12,891 bases of DNA. Source: Methanomassiliicoccales archaeon PtaU1.Bin030. GTDB taxonomy: Archaea > Thermoplasmatota > Thermoplasmata > Methanomassiliicoccales > Methanomassiliicoccaceae. The stretch spans positions 1-12,891 of the forward strand of contig MVRB01000187.1 of NCBI GenBank assembly GCA_002067635.1. The letters are read 5' to 3'. Below the pieces are notes generated by a model, which was given only the letters and a program-made list of their open reading frames with translations, was not told the DNA's origin and did no database searches. The translations under genes were made by a program, and so were the position numbers. This document shows, piece by piece, positions 6,815-12,621 of the stretch. Numbering within the stretch: the first letter of the stretch is position 1; each line of letters begins with the position of its first letter.

Positions 6815-6893
6815 GGAGGCTGGGCCTCCCGGTCGAAAGTACGGGGCCAATTAGCCCCTTTGTATACATTATAACCTCTGAGTGTAAACTCAG
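6815..6893. repeat. Three short inverted repeats between the two SPFH operons
   Basis: The 114-nt gap holds a 6-bp stem CTGAGT/ACTCAG with a 4-nt loop (6878-6893) overlapping the stop codon of the 196-aa gene. It also holds a 5-bp stem GGGGC/GCCCC (6843-6858) and a 6-bp stem GGAGGC/GCCTCC with a 3-nt loop (6815-6829). They may end or stabilise the upstream five-gene mRNA, or regulate the nfeD promoter. None is followed by a convincing T-run. Confidence 0.4.
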
Positions 6894-7480
6894 ACCGCTA
6901 GCTGCAGCCCATTGGGTCCCTGCTCAAAGGGCAGGTAGACAAGCTTGGTCTCTTGCACCTTAAGCTCATAGTCCAGGTACTGCATCTTACCTGGCTTCTC
7001 GGCCTCCAGGGTGACCGCCACAAAGTCAGCCATCTCCGCCGCCTCCTCCGGGGTGAGGGTGGTGGGCATCCTCTCGACATTGCTGAAGTCCCGTCGTATG
7101 TTGTAGCGGGGATTGTTCACCGTAAGGTTAACGGCCATGGAGCGGAAGGTCGATGCCTCCAGGTCCGAGGCGGGAACGAAGATGTACAGCATGCCCCCGT
7201 TGTCCCCGCCCTTGACCCTTGTGGCCAGCTTGTGGATGTAGCCCCCCTCCACGTTACGGGAGCGAATGTTGAAGTGGCAGTACACCCTCCAAAAGGGGAT
7301 GTAGTACTGCCTCCCCCTGACATTAGGGTTCACGTCCGCTATCTCGTACTCCACGGTGTGAGGGCCCTTCATGTCACGGTAGTGGATGGTCCCACAGTTC
7401 TTGCAGTGGAACATGTTGTCCCTCTGCTTTTGATAGATCGGCTGCTCACAATTTGGGCACTTCACCTGGATGACCTTCAT
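6890..7480 (-). CDS. Zinc-ribbon protein, 196 aa, third member of a paralogous trio
   Basis: The N-terminal zinc ribbon has CPNC (8-11) and CKNC (26-29). Residues 58-72 carry an RQYYIPFWRVY segment, matching the aromatic Y-x-P-F/V-W/Y motif of the two genes before it. Near 98-110 is LYIFVPASDLEAS, and near the end LVYLPFEQGP, which resembles the motif that leads into the C-terminal domain of its paralogs. Unlike them it stops there, with no membrane helices, so it is probably cytoplasmic and may dock on the membrane-bound paralogs. It overlaps the preceding gene by 4 nt (ATGA, 7477-7480), so translation is coupled. No described function is known to me; the family is usually labelled TFIIB-type zinc ribbon by its fold alone. 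Confidence 0.85.
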   Translation of the reverse strand: MKVIQVKCPNCEQPIYQKQRDNMFHCKNCGTIHYRDMKGPHTVEYEIADVNPNVRGRQYYIPFWRVYCHFNIRSRNVEGGYIHKLATRVKGGDNGGMLYIFVPASDLEASTFRSMAVNLTVNNPRYNIRRDFSNVERMPTTLTPEEAAEMADFVAVTLEAEKPGKMQYLDYELKVQETKLVYLPFEQGPNGLQLAV

Positions 7481-8478
7481 CGGTACAAACCCCCTATCTG
7501 CTTCCCCATCTCGGTCATGGACTTGAGGTCCAAAGGTTTCTTCTTGTCGCTAAAGTCCCCCTGGATTATCTCAGAGCCATGGCGGAAGAAGAAGTAGGTA
7601 AGTCCGAGAATTATGAGCCCCCCGATCACCCCGGCGATTCCTATCTCGTTCCCAGCACTAATAGTGAACAGTATGCCTCCGGCCGCGGCCAGTCCTCCTA
7701 TGGAGGTTCCTGCGGTCACCGCAAGGCTCTGGAACAGGGGGTCCCCCGGAGCGCGCCCGGAGAGGACCTCGCCGGTAACGCCATCCACGGTCAGGATGTA
7801 CATGCGGTCGTGGTAGCTGTACCTCACCACCCAGACCGGGTAGTAGATCATGGAGGTCTTCTTGAGAAGCACGTGCAGGTTCTCGAATGTCACATGGGGA
7901 ACGTTGGCGGAGGACCTGCCCCGCTGCGCCGCATCGGCCCGGGCGTGGGCGGTGGCATCGTCCTTGCTGGTGGTGGACTCGAAGGTGGGTATCATCTCGA
8001 AGTCCTCGAAAGAGGACTCGCCGGAAAAGTTCCTCAGCGCCCTTATCCCCAGGTCCCCGGGGTCGCAGGCGATCTCCGAGAACACCAGGTCCTGGAGGAC
8101 CATCTCCTCCTTGTATATCCTCTCCGTGGTGGTGTGACCCTTGGAGTCGGAGCGGGTCCTCTCCTCGTAGCCGCATACCCACCCCGCCACCCGGGAGCTT
8201 ATGTTCCAGAACGGAATGTAGATGGGATAGCACTCGTTGACAGTACCCGTCTTCTTCAGATCGCGGGCCTTGAATCCCTTCCTCCACCATCCCTGGGCGG
8301 CATTGACCGCCGACTCCCTGGTGAGCTTGTTCTTGAAGGCAATGGTGAACACGCCCTTGTCCCCTTCGACATAGAGGGTGGAACCGCAGTAAGCGCAATT
8401 GACCGATGTGTCGCCCTCCTGTATGGCGATGGCGCCCCCGCAGGAGGGGCAGCTCAGACCTACTGACAGATCGCTCAT
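7477..8478 (-). CDS. YdjG-like zinc-ribbon membrane protein
   Basis: The 333 residues begin with a zinc ribbon, CPSC (10-13) and CAYC (28-31). A conserved segment FTIAFKNKLTRESA...WWRKGFKARDL (44-74) and an aromatic motif YPIYIPFW (84-91) follow. A second motif YYPVWVVRYSY leads into VDGVTGEVLSGRAP (231-244), resembling a PepSY-like turn. Two membrane helices (about 248-273 and 277-298) and a charged tail of about 35 residues complete it. The N-terminal bulk is probably cytoplasmic. Size, domain order and position resemble B. subtilis YdjG, a partner of YdjH and YdjI in membrane-stress response (comparison from memory). It starts one base after the stop of the 247-aa gene and overlaps the next gene by 4 nt. 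Confidence 0.85.
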   Translation of the reverse strand: MSDLSVGLSCPSCGGAIAIQEGDTSVNCAYCGSTLYVEGDKGVFTIAFKNKLTRESAVNAAQGWWRKGFKARDLKKTGTVNECYPIYIPFWNISSRVAGWVCGYEERTRSDSKGHTTTERIYKEEMVLQDLVFSEIACDPGDLGIRALRNFSGESSFEDFEMIPTFESTTSKDDATAHARADAAQRGRSSANVPHVTFENLHVLLKKTSMIYYPVWVVRYSYHDRMYILTVDGVTGEVLSGRAPGDPLFQSLAVTAGTSIGGLAAAGGILFTISAGNEIGIAGVIGGLIILGLTYFFFRHGSEIIQGDFSDKKKPLDLKSMTEMGKQIGGLYR

Positions 8479-8479
8479 A

Positions 8480-9223
8480 TCACAGCCTCCTGGCCACTGT
8501 CAGAGAGAGCACGAACACCGCCAGGACCGTTATGCCCATGAGGGCCAGGGCCGGGACCAGGGCGACCGTGGCGATGAACCCCTCTACAAGGAACGCCAAG
8601 AACCCTACGATGGCCACCAGGAGATAGGCGGCGGAGCTGCGGGTGGGGAACTCGTTGGAGAAGACCTCTGAGGAGGAAGCATCAACGATGACCTGGTACG
8701 ACCTGCCGTTGAACGTGTAGTCGATCTTCCAGATGGGGAAGTACACCAGTGACTGCTCCTTGGCCTTGCCGGGGAGGGAGTTGAGGTAGTGGGTCATCTC
8801 GATGTCCGGCTTTATCAGCTCCGCCTCGGTGGTGTCGAACGATTGGTCGAATATCTTCAGGTCGCCGCCGGGTACTTTCAGGCTGTGGAGACCGGGCAGG
8901 GTGGTGGAGCCTGCTGGCTCGATGATGACCTCCTCCCGACCGTCAACATCCCGCCGGAACATGTACACCGGAAAGTAGACCTTCTTCACGGCGGTGATGT
9001 TGGCCTGGCGGTCCAGGTCCTTGGCCTTGGTGGAGCCCCCTGCCCACCGCCGGAACGTACCGATGGCGTCGTTCTGGCTGAGCTTGAACGGTATCACGTA
9101 GTAGAAGCCCGCACTGGCCCGGTCAAAGAATATGAGGGAGCCGCAGTAGTTGCACTTGGTGAACTTGATGCCGCTGTCCAGTTCCACTGGCGCTGCGCAT
9201 TTCGGACAGTTGACCTGAGGCAT
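8480..9223 (-). CDS. YdjH-like zinc-ribbon membrane protein
   Basis: The 247 residues start with a zinc ribbon, CPKC (6-9) and CNYC (24-27). The segment YYVIPFKLSQNDAI...AKDL (41-70) aligns by eye with the 333-aa paralog, followed by VYFPVYMF (82-89). A second motif VYFPIWKIDYTF (160-171) leads into the VIVDASSSEVF stretch. Two C-terminal membrane helices (about 198-219 and 221-243) end in ARRL. It lacks the long charged tail of its paralog. It lies 9 nt after the SPFH gene, with GAGGT overlapping the upstream stop as ribosome site. By type and position it corresponds to B. subtilis YdjH. The family is clear; the biochemical role is unknown. Confidence 0.85.
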   Translation of the reverse strand: MPQVNCPKCAAPVELDSGIKFTKCNYCGSLIFFDRASAGFYYVIPFKLSQNDAIGTFRRWAGGSTKAKDLDRQANITAVKKVYFPVYMFRRDVDGREEVIIEPAGSTTLPGLHSLKVPGGDLKIFDQSFDTTEAELIKPDIEMTHYLNSLPGKAKEQSLVYFPIWKIDYTFNGRSYQVIVDASSSEVFSNEFPTRSSAAYLLVAIVGFLAFLVEGFIATVALVPALALMGITVLAVFVLSLTVARRL

Positions 9224-9232
9224 CTAGGGACC

Positions 9233-10402
9233 TCACTGGGTGGGTTTACCGCACTCGGGGCAGAACTTGGACCCTGCGGACACCTCAGCACCGCAGCTGG
9301 CGCACTTCTTGTTTCCCATGGGCGTCCCGCACTCGGGGCAGAACTTGGACCCTCCCGGCACATTGCTCCCGCACTTGGGGCACTTCTTGTCGGCCTCGAA
9401 CTTGGTCCCGCAATCGGAGCAGAACTTGTTGGAGGGCGGGTTCATGGTCCCGCACTTGGGGCACTTGACGGTGTTCCCGAAGGGGGGCGCGGCCGCTGCC
9501 CCTGCCTGCTGGGTTTGCCCCGCCATCGGCTGCCTCATCTGGTCCATCATGGTGTAGCCCATGCCTATGCCGGCTCCAACGCCTACGCCTACGCCCGCAG
9601 CCCCTCCCGAGGGGTTGTTGGCCGCATCGCGCATGGCCTGTCCGGTCTGGTAGCCCATGTAGTTGGTCCCCAGCACCTGCATGGAGGCACGGGTGTCGAC
9701 AGCCTTCTGAACCTCTTCGGGCAGGGAGATGTATAGACCCGAGACCTTGTCGATCAGTATGCCATAGAGTTCGAAGTGGTCCTTGGCCTTTTCCAGCACC
9801 CCTTGCTCGATGTTCATCAGGCTGGACGCGAAATCGGCTACTCCCATGCCTTGCTCCTTCATCTCGCCAACGACGTTGTAGATGAGGACGACCATCTGCT
9901 CCTTGATCCTCTCCTCAACCTCCGCGGAGGTCGCGAAGTTCAGTGTACCGACGAACTGGTTGACAAAGTTCTCGGGCTGTCCCACCTTGTAACGGAACTC
10001 CCCGAACACCCTCAGGTTCACGACACCAAAGTCCGGGTCGCGGAACTGGTACGGCTGCTTGGAGCCGAACTTACCGTCGAACGCCCTCTTCTGGAGGTAG
10101 ACGACCTCTGCCTGCTGCTGCACTCCTGTCAGGGCCTTGACTATGGTGCCCACGATGGGCGCGTTGATGTCCGTCAGAGCGTATCTGTCGGGTCGGTCGA
10201 AGTAGGTCAGCGCCTTACCGTCCCGGTAGAAGACCGCGATCTCGTCCTCCCTCACCACGATGTTGTCGTTCCACCTGATGAGCCGGGGGACGCGGAACAT
10301 GATGTTGTTCCGCTTCTCATTATCGTCCCAGCTGAACGTGGCCGAGCCGATGAGGCTGTCCTTCAGCGACCCGCCCTTGCTGGGGTCAGTGACCTTCGCC
10401 AT
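9233..10402 (-). CDS. SPFH-domain (YdjI/virion-core-like) protein with three C-terminal zinc ribbons
   Basis: Residues about 40-225 form an SPFH domain of the YdjI type, with FRVPRLIRWNDNIVVREDE, a FFRDGKAL-like FYRDGKAL, and RDPDFGVVNLRVFGEFRYKV. There is no N-terminal membrane helix, so the protein is likely cytoplasmic and peripheral. A glycine/alanine-rich, low-complexity linker (about 255-310) follows. Three zinc ribbons then have cysteines at 314/317/328/331, 341/344/355/358 and 367/370/381/384. The last two contain the same GSKFCPECG, reflected in an exact 27-bp DNA repeat 78 bp apart. YdjI in B. subtilis helps recruit PspA to stressed membranes together with YdjG and YdjH. The start is 2 nt after the preceding stop, with GGAGGT (10409-10414) inside the upstream gene, indicating coupled translation. 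Confidence 0.9.
   Translation of the reverse strand: MAKVTDPSKGGSLKDSLIGSATFSWDDNEKRNNIMFRVPRLIRWNDNIVVREDEIAVFYRDGKALTYFDRPDRYALTDINAPIVGTIVKALTGVQQQAEVVYLQKRAFDGKFGSKQPYQFRDPDFGVVNLRVFGEFRYKVGQPENFVNQFVGTLNFATSAEVEERIKEQMVVLIYNVVGEMKEQGMGVADFASSLMNIEQGVLEKAKDHFELYGILIDKVSGLYISLPEEVQKAVDTRASMQVLGTNYMGYQTGQAMRDAANNPSGGAAGVGVGVGAGIGMGYTMMDQMRQPMAGQTQQAGAAAAPPFGNTVKCPKCGTMNPPSNKFCSDCGTKFEADKKCPKCGSNVPGGSKFCPECGTPMGNKKCASCGAEVSAGSKFCPECGKPTQ
9249..9353. repeat. 27-bp exact direct repeat within the zinc-ribbon tail
   Basis: Bases 9249-9275 and 9327-9353 are identical over 27 bp and lie 78 bp (26 codons) apart, in phase with the reading frame. They encode the same part of zinc ribbons 2 and 3, indicating a recent internal duplication or gene conversion. 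Confidence 0.85.
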
Positions 10403-10404
10403 CC

Positions 10405-10935
10405 TCAGACCTCCGTGCCCTGGATGATGTCGATCCGGCGCTTGAACTGGTCCTCGAAGTTTTCAATCAGCGCTCGGAGCTGGGCGATGCTCTTCCTCGC
10501 CTGCTGGTTCTCCTCGGCCTCCAGAGCGGCCTTTATGGCATCTATGGCCTGCTGCATCGATTCCAGCCCATCGATCATGGAAGCATCGTAATCATACAGG
10601 CGGCTGATCTCGTCCTGCTTGAACTGGATGTCCGCGGAAATGCCTGAGTAGCCAGGTGAGGAGTGTGATACCAGTCCCTCTGTCTTCTTGTATTGGTTGA
10701 TGACCTTGCCCATCAGCTCGAGCTCCTTGGACTTGAAGGACTTGGTCACCAGTGATCGAGCTTCCTCGATCTCTTCCCGCTGAGCCCCTAGCTTCTTCGC
10801 CAGCTGGTCTCGGAGCATTCGGTCAGCGTCCCGCAGGTCCTCCCTCTGGCGGTAGCCGCGGAAACCCGGAACGAACATCTGGATCTTCTTCAGTATGCCT
10901 TGGTCCTCTTTGACTCTCTGGCGAATATCGGCCAT
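10405..10935 (-). CDS. Helical protein with PGFRGYR motif, first gene of the SPFH/zinc-ribbon operon
   Basis: The 176-residue protein is soluble and mostly helical, with coiled-coil-like stretches at about 30-85 and 115-170. It contains FVPGFRGYRQREDLRDADRM near the N-terminus (21-40), SPGYSG (93-98) and DEISRLYDYDASMIDGLE (108-125). I recall proteins with this PGYRGY...DADRxLR pattern as unnamed hypothetical proteins in varied prokaryotes, often near SPFH genes; I know no function. It is shorter than PspA and does not show PspA's usual sequence, yet it holds the place that pspA has beside the ydjGHI genes. The start at 10935 is preceded by GGGGAT about 7 nt away and a weak TATA near 10975-10981. 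The next gene begins 2 nt after its stop. Confidence 0.85.
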   Translation of the reverse strand: MADIRQRVKEDQGILKKIQMFVPGFRGYRQREDLRDADRMLRDQLAKKLGAQREEIEEARSLVTKSFKSKELELMGKVINQYKKTEGLVSHSSPGYSGISADIQFKQDEISRLYDYDASMIDGLESMQQAIDAIKAALEAEENQQARKSIAQLRALIENFEDQFKRRIDIIQGTEV

Positions 10936-10974
10936 GTCACATCCCCATTTGTGTGGAAAATGAATGGGTCAGAT

Positions 10975-10981
10975 GATAAAT
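10975..10981 (-). promoter_or_regulatory. Weak TATA-like box for the five-gene operon
   Basis: On the minus strand ATTTATC lies about 43 nt upstream of the ATG at 10935. Transcription would start near 10952, giving a leader of about 17 nt. It is the best candidate in the divergent intergenic region on this strand. Confidence 0.35.
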
Positions 10982-11074
10982 GTATCGTATCAGTTAGCAG
11001 GAACACACGCATGCTGGAGCAAATGACCTCGTCCTGATCGCGAATTAATGTGCAAGCCCATATTCATCGGCATT

Positions 11075-11098
11075 GTTCATTGCCTAGTTCATTGCCTA
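11075..11098 (+). repeat. Exact 12-bp tandem repeat in the divergent promoter region
   Basis: GTTCATTGCCTA occurs twice in direct succession (11075-11086 and 11087-11098). A looser third copy (ATTCATCGGCAT) lies just before it at 11062-11073. The array ends about 27 bp upstream of the TATA box of the next gene, a typical place for an activator or repressor to bind. Confidence 0.6.
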
Positions 11099-11125
11099 CT
11101 AGGGGGTATGGCCTTTCGGGACAGC

Positions 11126-11133
11126 TTTTAAAC
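11126..11133 (+). promoter_or_regulatory. TATA box of the 4-TM secreted/membrane protein gene
   Basis: TTTTAAAC is centred about 33 nt before the ATG at 11162. The predicted transcript start is around 11155, leaving almost no leader. This supports the ATG at 11162 over the TTG at 11147, which would lie upstream of the transcript start. Confidence 0.6.
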
Positions 11134-11161
11134 ATTCTGCGATGCTTTGTATAGAAAGCTG

Positions 11162-12202
11162 ATGGAACGCTTCCGAGCGATATGCATGGGCCTGGCACTT
11201 TTTCTGCTGGTGTTGATACCCAGTGTGACCGCTCACAGCCCGATATTCTCGGGGGGGAATGAGAGGCTAGATAACGCCATGGTGGTCGATGATCCTACGA
11301 AGTCATGGGTCATATACGACGAGCTGCCAGGAGGCGGCACGGCGCATTACTACAGATTGGAGATGAAGCAGGGCGAGGGCATCGTCATCTCGCTTATCTC
11401 ACCACAGGTGAGCGTCGAGAAGGGATTCCTGCCTTCGTTGGCCATCATGGGTCCGGGATTGGGGAGCGATGGTGAGCTGCCATCGTTCGTGGAGAGACCG
11501 ACGGATGCAGATGTGCTGCTGGTGCCGGGTGATCCGTCCTCGGCGATCAAGTTCGAGCCTTTCACACCGGCAGCCTTCCACCAGATCGCCAAGGGGACCG
11601 TGGATGCGCCCTTGAACGGAACATATTATGTGGTCGTGTTCGACGTCAACGTCGGAGGTAACTACGCGATCGCAGTGGGGACCAGGGAGACCTTCACCGC
11701 AGAGGAGTGGCTTTTGATACCGTTCGTTTCCTTCAGGACCTACCAGTGGGAAGGACAGTCAGCACTGAGCATTCTGACCCCCTCGATTTTGGCATTCATA
11801 GTGTCGGTGGTCTACGCCACCTGGGCCTACGGAAAGCGCGGAGTTCCTATTGATGGGCTGTGGTTGCTGACCGTTATCTCCGGCTCGCTTATGGTGGCCA
11901 CCGCTGCTTCTACAATTTATCAGATGACATGGGGTCTGGCAAAGGTAGGCTGGGATGCCTTCGCCCTAGTGAGCATCATGTTCGCAAGCATTCCTTTTTT
12001 GCTCGGGCTCGGGCTCATCAGGATAGGTTTGAGGGACCGTCGTTCTTGGTCGCTCAATTCCCCCACACGTCTTGCCCTGCTGGTGATCGGCGCTTTCGGC
12101 CTTCTCTTCTGGGCGGGATGGATTGTCGGACCATTACTCGCTATGGTGTCCGCGGTCATCCCTGGACGATGGATAATTACACCGGCCCTTGATGACGTTT
12201 AA
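11162..12202 (+). CDS. Membrane protein with signal peptide, external beta-rich domain and four membrane helices
   Basis: From the ATG at 11162 the protein has 346 residues. An alternative TTG at 11147 would add five residues but falls upstream of the likely transcript start. A signal peptide (hydrophobic core 9-20) ends in SVTA, so cleavage after residue 24 would leave histidine (HSPIF) at the mature N-terminus. An external domain follows (about 25-190) with GGTAHYYRLEMKQGEGIVISL, which resembles beta-sandwich domains of the pre-peptidase type, and NGTYYVVVFDVNVGGNYAIAVG. Four membrane helices lie at about 203-223, 231-254, 266-290 and 303-333. I recognise no named family, so the function is unknown. 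It is transcribed away from the SPFH operon across a 226-nt gap with a tandem repeat, so shared control is possible. Confidence 0.8.
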   Translation: MERFRAICMGLALFLLVLIPSVTAHSPIFSGGNERLDNAMVVDDPTKSWVIYDELPGGGTAHYYRLEMKQGEGIVISLISPQVSVEKGFLPSLAIMGPGLGSDGELPSFVERPTDADVLLVPGDPSSAIKFEPFTPAAFHQIAKGTVDAPLNGTYYVVVFDVNVGGNYAIAVGTRETFTAEEWLLIPFVSFRTYQWEGQSALSILTPSILAFIVSVVYATWAYGKRGVPIDGLWLLTVISGSLMVATAASTIYQMTWGLAKVGWDAFALVSIMFASIPFLLGLGLIRIGLRDRRSWSLNSPTRLALLVIGAFGLLFWAGWIVGPLLAMVSAVIPGRWIITPALDDV

Positions 12203-12270
12203 AATGACTGTTTAGAGGGGGTCATGAACCTCCCATGGCCCGAGATCTATGGCGTCTGGCAGTAAATGGT

Positions 12271-12280
12271 TAAGAAAAAT
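12271..12280 (-). terminator. T-rich tract after the DUF5654-type gene
   Basis: The minus strand reads ATTTTTCTTA about 19-28 nt after the stop at 12299, as expected for an archaeal T-run terminator. The gap of 96 nt to the convergent gene ending at 12202 shows no other clear element. Confidence 0.45.
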
Positions 12281-12298
12281 GAAAGGTTTTGGCCGTTC

Positions 12299-12571
12299 TC
12301 AGGCCTTCTTCTTGTCCCGGGCCTGATACTTTGCTAGCACCCTGGCGATGCCTATGATGGCAACGACGGCCAGGATGGTCACCAGGATGGCATATACGAA
12401 CAGGCCAGTAAGGTCGCCCTCATTCGGGAACAGTTGTGTGATCGCCGTCTGTATCGCTGTGTTCCATGCCAAGGCGGCAACGAACGCGAAGGCAGCGCTC
12501 ATGAGGCCAGCGATGACCTCGATGACGATCGTTCCCATGCTCTTACCTTCTTCTTCCTTGATGTCTACCAT
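12299..12571 (-). CDS. DUF5654-type small membrane protein, 90 aa
   Basis: After a charged N-terminus (MVDIKEEEGKS), a first membrane segment (about 14-38) contains AAFAFVAALAWNTAIQTA, the alanine-rich helix with a WN pair that I associate with the DUF5654 family. A short loop with LFPNEGD follows, then a second helix (about 55-78) and a basic tail ending in KKKA. The function is unknown. The start at 12571 is strongly supported by GGAGG (12581-12585) nine bases upstream. A TATA-like AAATATTA on the minus strand (12614-12621) predicts a transcript start near 12592. It appears to be a single-gene transcript. Confidence 0.85.
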   Translation of the reverse strand: MVDIKEEEGKSMGTIVIEVIAGLMSAAFAFVAALAWNTAIQTAITQLFPNEGDLTGLFVYAILVTILAVVAIIGIARVLAKYQARDKKKA

Positions 12572-12613
12572 TTCTTTCGTCCTCCTATTCTGGATAGATA
12601 GATTTGGGTATCT

Positions 12614-12621
12614 TAATATTT
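12614..12621 (-). promoter_or_regulatory. TATA box of the DUF5654-type gene
   Basis: On the minus strand AAATATTA lies about 26 nt upstream of a start near 12592. The resulting leader of about 20 nt carries the strong GGAGG ribosome site at 12581-12585. Confidence 0.5.

Noticed and set aside
5578..10591. Long plus-strand open frames opposite the SPFH operon (for example 5578-6267, 6953-7597, 7579-8466, 8789-9736 and 9776-10591)
   Set aside because: They are antisense to genes with clear motifs, lie mostly in the GC-rich mirror frame, and have repetitive His/Gly/Val/Leu-rich composition without recognisable domains.
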